DNA of 64,000 nt from Aequorivita xiaoshiensis (GCF_022008395.1 NZ_JAIRBB010000003.1:210102-274101), one strand, 5' to 3'; positions 9,592 to 18,642 are shown, numbered from the stretch's first letter. The notes: generated by a model not told the origin, from the letters alone. Numbers and translations: made by a program.

Positions 9592-10527
9592 ATGAGCAGA
9601 CAAGATAACACGAATAGAGGAAAAGCTTCAGGGCGTGGAGGTAACAACCATCGCAATAGAAGTAATGCAAGAGGTAATGCTCCCTTAAAAACTGAAGCTC
9701 CATCAAAAAAGACAGGGCGCCAGCAAGACCCAGTTTCTAAACCAAAATTAAAATTCGATAAAAGCGGAAAAGAAGTTGGTAGAAGAGAGGTGGCGCCAAA
9801 ACAGGTTAAGAAAAGCAATCCAAAAGATGGAATTCGCTTAAATAAGTATATTGCAAATAGTGGAGTTTGTTCTAGAAGAGAAGCAGATACATTTATTGCA
9901 ACAGGTTTAGTGACTGTAAATGGTAAGATTATTAATGAAATGGGTTATAAGGTTCAATTAAATGATGATGTTCGTTTTGATGGACGTCGTTTAAACCCTG
10001 AACCTAATACTTATATTTTACTAAACAAGCCTAAAGGTTTTGCTACAACAGATAGCAATGCAAAAGGTATGACGGTTATGGATCTTGTTGCTAATGCTAG
10101 CACTGCAAAAATAAAACCATTTGGTCGTTTAGGAAGAAATGCAACTGGATTGTTACTTTTCACTAATGACGAAGAGTTTGTGCAGAAATACTCGAAAAAG
10201 GGTATTTCAAGATTGTTTCACATAGCACTAGACAAAAACTTAAAAGCTGAACATCTCAAAAAAATTAAAGATGGTTTGACTATTGAAGGGAAAGAAATTG
10301 CAGTTGAGGAAATTAGCTATGTAGATAATTCACCTAAGAGTGAAGTTGGTTTAAAAATTAAGCATACAGGAAATAGCGTAATAAGAACAATTTTTGATCA
10401 TTTAGGTTATGATGTAATGCGTGTAGACTGTGTTACTTTGGGCCCTCTTACTAAAAAAGATTTACCACGCGGACGCTGGAGAACACTTACTAATAAAGAA
10501 CTGAATATGTTTAGTATGGCTAACTAA
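9592..10527 (+). CDS. RluB/RsuA-family pseudouridine synthase-like protein with altered catalytic motif
   Basis: A 311-residue protein. Residues 1–78 are a basic, disordered tail rich in R, G, N and K; 80–130 are an S4 RNA-binding domain (IRLNKYIANSGVCSRREAD). A RsuA/RluB-type synthase domain follows (YILLNKPKGFATT, RGRWRTLTNKE). In this family the catalytic Asp sits in GRLDxxTxGLLLFTND. Here the motif reads GRLGRNATGLLLFTND, with Gly at residue 181 (codon GGA at 10132–10134). The remaining fold motifs are intact, so this may be a non-catalytic RNA-binding paralogue or an rRNA modification enzyme with unusual chemistry. It is a single gene with its own −7 promoter element. Confidence 0.85.
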   Translation: MSRQDNTNRGKASGRGGNNHRNRSNARGNAPLKTEAPSKKTGRQQDPVSKPKLKFDKSGKEVGRREVAPKQVKKSNPKDGIRLNKYIANSGVCSRREADTFIATGLVTVNGKIINEMGYKVQLNDDVRFDGRRLNPEPNTYILLNKPKGFATTDSNAKGMTVMDLVANASTAKIKPFGRLGRNATGLLLFTNDEEFVQKYSKKGISRLFHIALDKNLKAEHLKKIKDGLTIEGKEIAVEEISYVDNSPKSEVGLKIKHTGNSVIRTIFDHLGYDVMRVDCVTLGPLTKKDLPRGRWRTLTNKELNMFSMAN

Positions 10528-10574
10528 AGTGAATTTTTTGCCAATTTTATAAAATATTGATTTTTTTTCGCACA

Positions 10575-10607
10575 TTTGTATTGTAAACACGAATGATATT
10601 ATCTTTA
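10575..10607 (+). promoter_or_regulatory. Putative promoter and long leader of the speA operon
   Basis: TTTG (10575–10578), 21 bases, then TATCTTTA (10600–10607) is close to the Bacteroidota −33/−7 consensus. It would give a leader of about 205 nt. The leader holds a possible 29-codon ORF (ATG at 10647, MNIILILPKTAYLQVKGKVL...) and an inverted pair GCAGATA (near 10634) / TATCTGC (near 10679). Either could take part in attenuation; neither is proven. The rest of 10528–10820 shows no gene. Confidence 0.4.
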
Positions 10608-10820
10608 ATGGTTGGCTTTTGATGTTTTCGAAAGCAGATATCTTAAATGAACATTATACTCATACTTCCTAAAACTGCTTATCTGCAGGTTAAAGGCAAA
10701 GTCCTTACTTTAAGGTATTTGTCTATTCGTATATAATTTACAAGTTAATTTTTTATTATATCTAATCTTTTAAGAGGATTAGTCTATAGAGATTTCTAAT
10801 TTACACTATGAAAGAAAAAA

Positions 10821-12218
10821 ATGAATACTAAATATATAGATTTAATAAATCAAACTTATTATTTTCCTCAGGAAGAATTTCGCTTAGGAGAAAATGGAAT
10901 TGAATTTCACGGCGTAGATATGATGGAGTTGGTGCAAAAGTATGGAGCGCCACTTAAATTTACGTACTTGCCCAAAATTTCGGAAAATATAAATTTGGCG
11001 AAGAAATGGTTTAATACAGCCATTGAAAAGCATAACTACAAAGGCAATTACAATTATTGCTATTGTACTAAAAGCTCGCACTTCAAACATGTGTTAGATG
11101 AAGCGCTAAAGAATGATATTCACATCGAAACATCATCGGCTTTTGATATAAATATTGTTGAGAGTCTTAAAAAAACAGGTAAACTTACAGATAAAACCTA
11201 TGTAATTTGCAATGGTTTTAAACGTGAGAAGTATATTGACAACATAGCGCGACTTATTAACGAAGGTCACGAAAACTGTATTCCTATTATTGATAATTAT
11301 GAAGAGATTGATTTGCTCTCAGATAGCATAAACAATCATTTTCAGGTGGGAATTAGGATTGCTTCAGAAGAAGAGCCAAAATTTGAGTTTTACACTTCTC
11401 GTTTAGGAATTGGATATAAAAACATCATTCCTTTTTACGAAAACCAAATTAAAAATAACGATAAGGTGGATCTGAAAATGCTTCACTTTTTCATTAATAC
11501 GGGTATTCGTGATACAGCCTATTATTGGAACGAATTAGTAAAGTGTTTAAAGGTTTATGTACGTCTTAAAAAAATGTGTCCTTCACTTGATAGCTTAAAC
11601 ATTGGAGGCGGGTTCCCTATAAAAAATTCTTTGCACTTTGAGTACGATTATCAATATATGATTGATGAGATTATCAATCAGATAAGCATTACATGCGCTG
11701 AAGCAGATGTACCGGTTCCTAATATATTCACCGAATTTGGAAGTTTTACAGTTGGTGAAAGTGGAGGTGCTGTTTATGAGATTCTGTACCAGAAGCAACA
11801 AAACGACCGTGAGAAGTGGAATATGATAAACTCATCATTTATCACTACATTGCCCGATACTTGGGCTATTAGCAAGAAGTTTATTATGCTACCTTTAAAT
11901 CGTTGGAACGATGAGTATGAAAGAGTGCTTTTAGGTGGGTTAACTTGTGATAGTGATGACTATTACAATAGTGAGCAGAATGTCGCTGCCATTTATTTAC
12001 CTAAATTTAAAAAAGAAAAACCATTGTATATTGGTTTCTTTAATACAGGAGCCTATCAAGAAACTATAGGTGGATTTGGTGGACTTCAACATTGCTTGAT
12101 TCCTCAGCCCAAACATATATTGATTGATAGAGATGAAAATAATAATATTACAACTAAACTTTTTTCAGAACAGCAAACAAGCGAGCAATTGCTAAACATT
12201 TTAGGTTATGAGCACTAA
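10821..12218 (+). CDS. speA: Arginine decarboxylase, fold-III PLP type of Bacteroidota
   Basis: PLP enzyme that makes agmatine from arginine. The 465 residues show an alanine-racemase-like barrel with the PLP-lysine motif YCTKSSHFKHVLDEA (the YAxKAN position), HFFINTG, the glycine loop LNIGGGFPI, TEFGSFTVGESG, and the C-terminal substrate-binding segment LGGLTCDSDD with the conserved Cys-Asp. It is shorter than the ~630-residue E. coli biosynthetic SpeA and belongs to the type usual in this phylum. Its last 11 bases overlap speB, so the genes are translationally coupled. The next two genes complete a putrescine/polyamine operon. Confidence 0.9.
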   Translation: MNTKYIDLINQTYYFPQEEFRLGENGIEFHGVDMMELVQKYGAPLKFTYLPKISENINLAKKWFNTAIEKHNYKGNYNYCYCTKSSHFKHVLDEALKNDIHIETSSAFDINIVESLKKTGKLTDKTYVICNGFKREKYIDNIARLINEGHENCIPIIDNYEEIDLLSDSINNHFQVGIRIASEEEPKFEFYTSRLGIGYKNIIPFYENQIKNNDKVDLKMLHFFINTGIRDTAYYWNELVKCLKVYVRLKKMCPSLDSLNIGGGFPIKNSLHFEYDYQYMIDEIINQISITCAEADVPVPNIFTEFGSFTVGESGGAVYEILYQKQQNDREKWNMINSSFITTLPDTWAISKKFIMLPLNRWNDEYERVLLGGLTCDSDDYYNSEQNVAAIYLPKFKKEKPLYIGFFNTGAYQETIGGFGGLQHCLIPQPKHILIDRDENNNITTKLFSEQQTSEQLLNILGYEH

Positions 12219-13161
12219 AACGTACGCAGGTATCCCGCAACAATATGCGGCACTTGAAACATCAAAAATTGTATTAATTCCAGTTCCTTACGATGGAACT
12301 AGTACTTGGCAAAAAGGTGCGGACAAAGGTCCAGATGCCTTTTTGGATGCTTCAGAAAATATGGAGCTTTACGATATTGAAACCCAATCGGAGGTTTACA
12401 AACAAGGCGTTTATTTAGCTGATGCAATAACCGAAAACTCTTCTCCGGAAGCCATGGTTGATGCAGTGCATAAAATCACAAAAGATTATATTAAACGCAA
12501 CAAGTTTGTTACTTTATTTGGAGGAGAACACAGTATTTCAATTGGTTCAATCCGTGCATTTAATGAATGTTTTGATAATCTTACAGTGCTTCACATAGAT
12601 GCGCACGCCGATTTACGTGAAGAGTACGAAGGAACAAAATGCAATCACGCTTGTGCAGTTTACGAAGCAAGTCAAAATACCAATCTAGTTCAGGTAGGTA
12701 TCCGCAGTATGGATGTTACTGAAACAAGGGTTATGGATGTGGAAAAAGTTTTCTTCGCACACGACATGGTAAAAGACGAATACTGGATAGATAAAGTAAT
12801 TGAAGCTTTAGGTGAAAACGTTTTTATTACTTTCGATCTTGATGCTTTTGACCCTTCAATTTTACCATCCACGGGAACTCCTGAACCAGGAGGATTGTTA
12901 TGGTATGAAACACTTGATTTCTTAAAACAAGTTTTTGAAGAGAAAAACGTAGTAGGTTTTGATATCGTTGAACTTTGTCCGAAAGAAGACGAAAAATCTT
13001 CAGACTTTGTAGCGGCCAAACTTTATTACAAAATGTTATCGTATAAATTCGAAGGAGTAGAAGAAGTCGACGATTTCGAAAACAATTTTAATATCTCCAT
13101 TCCGACTGATTCGGGCAAAAAAGGCAATTCAAAATTTAATACAGAAGAAGATGAGTACTAA
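12208..13161 (+). CDS. speB: Agmatinase (ureohydrolase family)
   Basis: Hydrolyses agmatine to putrescine and urea. The binuclear manganese site is complete: His108 in GGEHSIS, the Asp131/His133/Asp135 set in HIDAHADL, and Asp210/Asp212 in FDLDAFDPS. It has 317 residues, normal for the family. The overlap with speA (11 bases) and with the next gene (11 bases) shows a tight operon. This intact site makes a useful contrast with the degraded ureohydrolase-fold protein at 30,393. Confidence 0.95.
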   Translation: MSTKTYAGIPQQYAALETSKIVLIPVPYDGTSTWQKGADKGPDAFLDASENMELYDIETQSEVYKQGVYLADAITENSSPEAMVDAVHKITKDYIKRNKFVTLFGGEHSISIGSIRAFNECFDNLTVLHIDAHADLREEYEGTKCNHACAVYEASQNTNLVQVGIRSMDVTETRVMDVEKVFFAHDMVKDEYWIDKVIEALGENVFITFDLDAFDPSILPSTGTPEPGGLLWYETLDFLKQVFEEKNVVGFDIVELCPKEDEKSSDFVAAKLYYKMLSYKFEGVEEVDDFENNFNISIPTDSGKKGNSKFNTEEDEY

Positions 13162-14128
13162 CAAAGGAGCGATTTCTCAATTTATTGAAAAATATTATTT
13201 GCACTTCAATTCAGCAGCGCTTGTAGATGCAGCTAAAGGATATGAAGCACAACTAAAGAACGGCTCAAAAATGCTTGTATCTATGGCTGGTGCGATGAGT
13301 ACAGCCGAAATAGGAAAGATATTTGCTGAAATGATCCGTCAAGATAAAGTTCAAATTATCTCTTGCACAGGTGCAAACCTTGAAGAAGATATAATGAACC
13401 TCGTGGCGCATAGCCATTACAAAAGAGTGCCTAATTACCGCGATTTAACACCGCAGGATGAATGGGATTTACTTGAAAAAGGCTTGAACCGAGTAACTGA
13501 TACTTGTATTCCTGAAGAAGAAGCTTTTAGAAGAATTCAGAAGCATATAGTAAAAATTTGGAAAGATGCTGAAGCTAATGGCGAACGCTACCTCCCACAC
13601 GAATATATGTACAAGTTATTATTAAGTGGAGTAATGGAAGAACATTATGAAATTGATCTAAAAGATTCTTGGATGTACGCTGCGGCTGAAAAAAATCTTC
13701 CAATTATCTGTCCAGGATGGGAAGATAGTACAATGGGAAATATTTTTGCTAGTTATGTTCTGAAAGGAGAATTACAAGCTTCTACTATGAAAAGTGGAAT
13801 TGAGTATATGACTTTCCTTGCAGATTGGTACACTGAAAATTCTAAAAACGGAATAGGTTTCTTCCAAATTGGAGGAGGTATCTCAGGAGATTTCCCAATT
13901 TGTGTAGTGCCGATGTTATATCAAGATATGGAACGTACTGATACTCCTTTCTGGAGTTATTTCTGCCAAATAAGTGATTCAACTACAAGCTTTGGTAGTT
14001 ACTCAGGAGCTGTGCCTAACGAAAAAATTACTTGGGGTAAATTAGATATAGATACACCTAAATTTATTATTGAGAGTGACGCTACTATTGTTGCTCCTTT
14101 AGTTTTTGCGTATATCTTAGATATGTAA
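13151..14128 (+). CDS. Deoxyhypusine-synthase-like protein, probable polyamine aminobutyl transferase
   Basis: A 325-residue protein of the deoxyhypusine synthase family. The Lys that forms the enzyme–butylimine intermediate is kept (Lys297 in ITWGKLDID), as are NAD-binding-type segments (VSMAGAMSTAEIGK, ISCTGANLEED) and the GGGISGDFP loop. Bacteria have no eIF5A, so true hypusine synthesis is not expected. Bacterial homologues include homospermidine synthases, which transfer an aminobutyl group to putrescine. The position directly after agmatinase, overlapping by 11 bases, supports a polyamine substrate. Homospermidine is a known major polyamine of many flavobacteria. The reaction is an inference from family and context. 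Confidence 0.8.
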   Translation: MSTNKGAISQFIEKYYLHFNSAALVDAAKGYEAQLKNGSKMLVSMAGAMSTAEIGKIFAEMIRQDKVQIISCTGANLEEDIMNLVAHSHYKRVPNYRDLTPQDEWDLLEKGLNRVTDTCIPEEEAFRRIQKHIVKIWKDAEANGERYLPHEYMYKLLLSGVMEEHYEIDLKDSWMYAAAEKNLPIICPGWEDSTMGNIFASYVLKGELQASTMKSGIEYMTFLADWYTENSKNGIGFFQIGGGISGDFPICVVPMLYQDMERTDTPFWSYFCQISDSTTSFGSYSGAVPNEKITWGKLDIDTPKFIIESDATIVAPLVFAYILDM

Positions 14129-14172
14129 AAAGTAACGTTCAGTAGATACCTTAATGCATTTAAAGAACAATC

Positions 14173-14220
14173 CGCAGTTTACAGTTCCCAATTAAAAATT
14201 GGGAATTGGCTGCGTTTTTT
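14173..14220 (+). terminator. Terminator of the polyamine operon
   Basis: A two-part hairpin: outer CGCAG/CTGCG (14173–14177 with 14210–14214) and inner nine-bp TTCCCAATT/AATTGGGAA (14185–14193 with 14197–14205), followed by T6. Confidence 0.85.
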
Positions 14221-14284
14221 CTCTCTAAAATTTATACTATATACCCTAATTGAAATTGCTTTAATAGAAGTACCCACATAAACG

Positions 14285-15823
14285 ATGGAACCAAAAAAGA
14301 TTGAAAATATCGAGCTTAAGTTTTTAACTTTAAAAGACTACGAAGCACTAAAAAAGGCAACTATTCAGTCTTATAAAGGAATGCCTAATAGCTATTGGAA
14401 AATCAACGAAATAGGTAACCTGATAGATGTTTTTCCAGAAGGTCAAGTATTAATTATGGCTGATGGTCAAATTGCTGGTTGTGCGCTTTCTATTATAGTA
14501 GATTTCGATAAACTAGGGGAGAAGCATACGTATAAAGATGTAACCGGTGATCCAACTTTTAAAATACACGATCCCGAAGGTGATGTGCTATATGGGATTG
14601 ATGTTTTTATTCGTCCCGATTTTCGTGGACTTCGTCTCGGAAGAAGATTATATGATTACCGAAAAGAACTTTGTGAAAACTTAGAGTTAAAGAGCATCGT
14701 GTTTGGGGGTAGAATGCCAAATTATCATCTGCATGCCGATAAACTTTCACCAAAACAGTACATCGAAAAAGTTAAACGCAAGCAAATTGATGATCCAGTA
14801 TTAAACTTTCAGATTTCTAATGACTTTCACCCTGTTCGTGTTTTAAAAGGGTATTTAGAAGGTGATAAAGCTTCAGGCGAATTTGCCGTTTTAATGGAAT
14901 GGGATAATATCTATTATACCAAACCTGAAAAAAAACCAACACCTACAGCTATTAAAAGTGTTGTTCGTCTTGGTCTTATTCAGTGGCAAATGCGAAGCTA
15001 TTCAGGAATGGAGGAATTGATGCATCAAGCGGAATATTTTATAGACAGTGTTGCAGGTTATCGCTGCGACTTTGCAATGTTTCCAGAGTTCTTCAATGCT
15101 CCGCTTATGGCAAAATACAATCACCTAAGCGAACCTGATGCCATTCGAGAATTAGCAAAATACACTAAGAGTATAACCGAAAAGCTTTCGCAACTTTCAA
15201 TTTCCTATAACATAAACATTATTACAGGAAGCATGCCCGAAATAGTTCGCGGTAAGTTATACAATGTAGGATATTTATGCCGACGTGATGGAAGTGTGGA
15301 ACGTTTTGAGAAAATTCACGTTACACCTGATGAAGAACGTGTGTGGGGAATGTCCAATGGAAATTCCTTAAAAACATTTGATACTGATTGTGGAAAAATA
15401 GGGGTGCTAATCTGCTACGATTCTGAATTTCCTGAGCTTTCGCGATTACTTTCGGATGAAGGCATGGACATTCTTTTTGTTCCGTTCCTAACCGATACTC
15501 AAAATGGATATTCACGTGTTAGATTATGCGCTCAAGCTAGAGCTGTTGAGAACGAATGTTACGTGGCTATAGCAGGAAGCGTGGGCAACCTTCCAAAAGT
15601 ACATAATATGGATATACAGTACGCTCAAAGTGCTGTATTCACTCCTTGTGACTTCGCCTTCCCAAGTAATGGAATTAAAGCTGAAGCAACACCAAATACC
15701 GAAATGATATTGGTGGCCGATGTAGATATTGACCTTCTTCGTGAGCTTCATACCTTTGGAGCGGTTAGAAACTTAAAAGATAGAAGAAAAGATTTCTACA
15801 GATTAGAGCGTGTAAAAAAATAA
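14285..15823 (+). CDS. Fusion: GNAT acetyltransferase + carbon–nitrogen hydrolase
   Basis: A 512-residue two-domain protein. Residues ~8–220 are a GNAT domain (YGIDVFIRPDFRGLRLGRRLYDYRKELCE contains the acetyl-CoA-binding RGLRLGRRL loop). Residues ~225–510 are a nitrilase-superfamily hydrolase with its triad in place: Glu268 in MFPEFF, Lys343 in FEKIHVTPDE and Cys377 in LICYDSEFPE. The fusion recurs across bacteria; the substrate is unknown. It follows the polyamine operon after a terminator and 155 bases, so a link to amine or amide metabolism is possible but unproven. Confidence 0.88.
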   Translation: MEPKKIENIELKFLTLKDYEALKKATIQSYKGMPNSYWKINEIGNLIDVFPEGQVLIMADGQIAGCALSIIVDFDKLGEKHTYKDVTGDPTFKIHDPEGDVLYGIDVFIRPDFRGLRLGRRLYDYRKELCENLELKSIVFGGRMPNYHLHADKLSPKQYIEKVKRKQIDDPVLNFQISNDFHPVRVLKGYLEGDKASGEFAVLMEWDNIYYTKPEKKPTPTAIKSVVRLGLIQWQMRSYSGMEELMHQAEYFIDSVAGYRCDFAMFPEFFNAPLMAKYNHLSEPDAIRELAKYTKSITEKLSQLSISYNINIITGSMPEIVRGKLYNVGYLCRRDGSVERFEKIHVTPDEERVWGMSNGNSLKTFDTDCGKIGVLICYDSEFPELSRLLSDEGMDILFVPFLTDTQNGYSRVRLCAQARAVENECYVAIAGSVGNLPKVHNMDIQYAQSAVFTPCDFAFPSNGIKAEATPNTEMILVADVDIDLLRELHTFGAVRNLKDRRKDFYRLERVKK

Positions 15824-15852
15824 ATATCTACCTTCTAAAATAATCAAGACAA

Positions 15853-16305
15853 TTACTTTTTCTTTATTCGTAGATCAAAGACGAAGTCCTGTATTTCAAC
15901 TAGTTTGAAACTCAAACTAGCTACTCGAGGATTTATTATATAATTAAATTCTTCAGGAATTATTATAGATGGAATTTTTAAGATAGGCTTGTTGCCCTTT
16001 AAGAATTGTGTCCCATAATCCTTAGTTGATTTAGGAGCAGGCGTTTCTCTCCAGTTTCCTGGTAAATCTTCTTGTTTAAATGAATAAACTTGGCTTTCGT
16101 CAATTTCAAAAACACATAAACTAAGGGCACGAGGAATGAAGTCTATATTTATATTAACAGCATACTCCAATACAGATAATGCGCGACTTTCGGCAGTATA
16201 GATACAAGCGGAATCAATATGATTCCATCTTCCCCCGTAGAGTTTTGCTCCGGTACCCCTTAAATCTTCGGCATATTTTGTTTTTGTTATTCTATATACC
16301 TTCAT
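15853..16305 (-). CDS. RES-domain toxin
   Basis: A 150-residue RES-domain protein. RES toxins of type II systems degrade NAD+. Seen: RITKTKYAEDLRGTGAKLYGGRWN (split here: RITKTKYAED near residue 5, then GGRWN at 24–28), YTAESRALSVLE at 36–47 carrying the Glu/Ser positions, and the C-terminal PEEFNYIINPRV segment. It starts two bases after the antitoxin stop codon, so the pair is co-translated, antitoxin first. The family and arrangement are clear; activity is assumed from the family. Confidence 0.9.
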   Translation of the reverse strand: MKVYRITKTKYAEDLRGTGAKLYGGRWNHIDSACIYTAESRALSVLEYAVNINIDFIPRALSLCVFEIDESQVYSFKQEDLPGNWRETPAPKSTKDYGTQFLKGNKPILKIPSIIIPEEFNYIINPRVASLSFKLVEIQDFVFDLRIKKK

Positions 16306-16307
16306 AA

Positions 16308-16775
16308 TTATGAAAATACGCCGTGGGCAATACGGCCAATCAGGTTTCGAACTTCCTCACGACCAAATTGATTGTCCATAAGTTCAAAAGGTTTTGATCC
16401 TGCAAGGGCTTGATTTGAAGAAAACATCCATTGATTGAAATTGTCTTTGTCTTCAAACACCTCGTAGCCGAATGAATAGATTTCAGCCACAGCAATAATT
16501 CGTTCGCTAATATGATCGCTAAACTTTTGATCGCCTTTCTTATTTATAAGCGTCGAGCGCGTTACGGATAATGCTTGGGCTAAAGCATCATAATCTAAAG
16601 AAGTTTCTTCTTTGAGCTGGGTTAAATAGGTTTTGGTAACCCCATCCCGAACTATCTGCATTTTCTGAAAGGGAGTCATATCAACTAAGGGAATAGCTAG
16701 ATTCCCATCGTAAAAATAAGTAGGGGCTTCCTTGACGTAGTTTGCCTTATCGGGGGCTTTATATTGCTTTTTCAT
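16308..16775 (-). CDS. Xre/MbcA/ParS-type antitoxin of the RES pair
   Basis: A 155-residue antitoxin. Residues ~45–95 hold a helix-turn-helix-like segment (TSLDYDALAQALSVTRSTLINK). The C-terminal ~55 residues are the toxin-binding domain (FEDKDNFNQWMFSSNQALAG, then ELMDNQFGREEVRNLIGRIAHGVF), which caps the RES active site in known pairs. It is the first gene of the two-gene unit. A palindrome and a direct repeat sit immediately upstream of its ATG, as expected of an autoregulated antitoxin. Confidence 0.9.
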   Translation of the reverse strand: MKKQYKAPDKANYVKEAPTYFYDGNLAIPLVDMTPFQKMQIVRDGVTKTYLTQLKEETSLDYDALAQALSVTRSTLINKKGDQKFSDHISERIIAVAEIYSFGYEVFEDKDNFNQWMFSSNQALAGSKPFELMDNQFGREEVRNLIGRIAHGVFS

Positions 16776-16778
16776 AAA

Positions 16779-16817
16779 AGTATGAATTTACATTAGACTA
16801 AGTATAAATTTATACTT
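16779..16817 (-). promoter_or_regulatory. Probable operator of the RES/Xre operon
   Basis: An 18-bp perfect palindrome (16800–16817, AAGTATAAATTTATACTT) is preceded by an imperfect half copy (AAGTATGAATTTA from 16779) exactly 21 bp away, two DNA turns. The pair lies just upstream of the antitoxin ATG (16775). In-phase repeats at that site fit dimers of the Xre antitoxin repressing its own promoter. Confidence 0.6.
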
Positions 16818-17110
16818 TTTTCTGCGGTTTTCCAACTTTTTAACTGTTTCTTTTTCAGTTAACTATATGAAAACATTAGTGTGAAATTAAATATAGAAAA
16901 TTCTGTTTAGCCAATAATAATGAGTGCTTATAATATTTTCTATATGTAGAACCTTGTTCTAATGCTCCTCCTTGAGGTTTAAAAACTTAAAACCACCCTT
17001 CAGTAATCTAATCTACTTGTCAAACTATTGGGAAACAAGGCTTACCTCCACTACGAATATAGTCTAATAGGATTGATGCGAAAAGAGTAATTTTTAGATT
17101 GCTTTTTCAC
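16818..17110. other. Intergenic stretch, no gene seen
   Basis: About 290 AT-rich bases between the RES/Xre operator and the 3' end of the mannosyltransferase gene. I see no ORF with a credible start, no RNA gene and no clear terminator. Confidence 0.5.
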
Positions 17111-18493
17111 TCAATAGTTTGGGAGTTTTTCCTTTTCTCTATACTTTTTGCAACGAGTAAATTCCCATGCAGCAATTCCAATAACTATAAAATATTCTAA
17201 AGCTACCAACCATAAGTTTTCATCAAACCCTTCTTTTCCATACGCTGAATAACTTAGGACAACAACAAAACTCCATACAATAGGAAATTTATAATTCGTA
17301 AAAACCGAAAGAATAAGCGGAGTGGCAATGTACCACGGATGAACAGTTGTAGATAATAGGAAGTAAAAAGATACCGCGAATAGCATTGACGTGATTAACT
17401 GTTGAGGTGTTCTATTCTTTTTAAGAAATGAAAGACCTAGGATGAAAAGCACAACTATCATTGGCAGTATTTTTCCAACAGTTCCAATAATATTCCATCC
17501 TACAACTTGAAACCCAATCCATCGAATTATGTAATAAACGCTCGCATTAAATTCAAAGTTTTGAAACCAAAGTCCGATGGTAACAGCAAAGTTTTGAATG
17601 AATTCTGAGGAGAAAAAAGGGAGAAAAGTTATTAAAATCGTTACTCCTATTATGCTATAAAACTTTAAAAGAGACGTCAGGTTGAGCGCAGCCGAAGCCT
17701 CTTTGCTTGAAAACCATCTAAAAAATAAAGGTAATAACAATAAGGGTAACAATTTCACCGAAATAGAAAGACCGATTAAAACCGCCGCCCATAACCACTT
17801 TCTCTTGAATAGTAAATATAAGGCCCATACAAAAAAGAAAAGCATAACTCCTTCAAAATGTAGATTTCCTGTAAGTTCAATAATTATAAAAGGGCTCAAG
17901 AAATACCAGAAAATATTTTTCACAGGAAGGTTTAATTGCTCTAACACCTTTTTTCCGAAGTAGAGAATACCTACATCTGCCAAAATAATCACCATTCGAA
18001 GAACTATAACCGACCCTAAAATACTCTTGCCAGCGAATAGCGCAGCAATTGCGAAGAACAATTGATTAACTGGAGGGTAATTGCTGAAGTGACTTGCGTT
18101 AAGCGAACCCATTCCTTCAATTAGCTTCTGTGATTGTGCAATTGTTACATCAAATGTAGATGAAGTGGCGGGTGTAAATAAATACGGACTAAAGCCTTGA
18201 ATTAACAATCTGCCATCCCATAAAAAGCGATAAAAGTCTTGCGAAAGATTCGGAATCGAAACAATAAGAGCTAATCTAAATACTATTCCTATACTAGTTA
18301 AAAACCTGAAATTTCTTGAATTTCGTGAGTAGTATTTTTCTATGAATAAATATGAGGTAATATATAGTGCAGCATAAAGGCTAATTAATTTTACAAATTC
18401 ACTGCGTTTTAAAATATAGGCAAAACCTAGGTATAGCACTATCGATACTAAAGCAACGAGAATTGGGATTTTATAAGTTTTAATGAAATTCAA
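17111..18493 (-). CDS. GT-C family polyprenol-phosphate mannosyltransferase-like membrane protein
   Basis: A 460-residue protein with about 10–12 hydrophobic segments. The pattern matches the GT-C/DUF2029-type mannosyltransferases that use polyprenol-phosphate sugars: DFYRFLWDGRLLIQGFSPY near residue 85 (acidic loop after the first segments), HFSNYPPVNQLFF, GNLHFEGVMLFF and the HPWY motif near the C-terminus. The product is probably an envelope glycan or glycolipid. Residues ~261–273 (KEASAALNLTS) are encoded by the core of a dispersed repeat inserted in frame in a cytoplasmic or loop region. It stands alone between the RES pair and groL. The substrate is unknown. Confidence 0.75.
   Translation of the reverse strand: MNFIKTYKIPILVALVSIVLYLGFAYILKRSEFVKLISLYAALYITSYLFIEKYYSRNSRNFRFLTSIGIVFRLALIVSIPNLSQDFYRFLWDGRLLIQGFSPYLFTPATSSTFDVTIAQSQKLIEGMGSLNASHFSNYPPVNQLFFAIAALFAGKSILGSVIVLRMVIILADVGILYFGKKVLEQLNLPVKNIFWYFLSPFIIIELTGNLHFEGVMLFFFVWALYLLFKRKWLWAAVLIGLSISVKLLPLLLLPLFFRWFSSKEASAALNLTSLLKFYSIIGVTILITFLPFFSSEFIQNFAVTIGLWFQNFEFNASVYYIIRWIGFQVVGWNIIGTVGKILPMIVVLFILGLSFLKKNRTPQQLITSMLFAVSFYFLLSTTVHPWYIATPLILSVFTNYKFPIVWSFVVVLSYSAYGKEGFDENLWLVALEYFIVIGIAAWEFTRCKKYREKEKLPNY
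17676..17699. repeat. Dispersed-repeat core inside a coding sequence
   Basis: TGAGCGCAGCCGAAG (17683–17697) matches TGAGCGCAGTCGAAG at 63954–63968 in 14 of 15 bases. The motif resembles a short palindromic repeat that I recall from flavobacterial intergenic regions. Here it encodes part of the mannosyltransferase. Confidence 0.55.
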
Positions 18494-18642
18494 GTCGTTT
18501 GTAAATCGATTTATGGTTCTAGCTAAATTTTATCTTTAGGATACCCAAATGTAACTATATGTTTAAAATTAAAATGATTTTAATTTTAATTGCCTCATAC
18601 GAGTTTGCTTTTTTTCATTTTGAAAAATTAATAAAAATGAAG

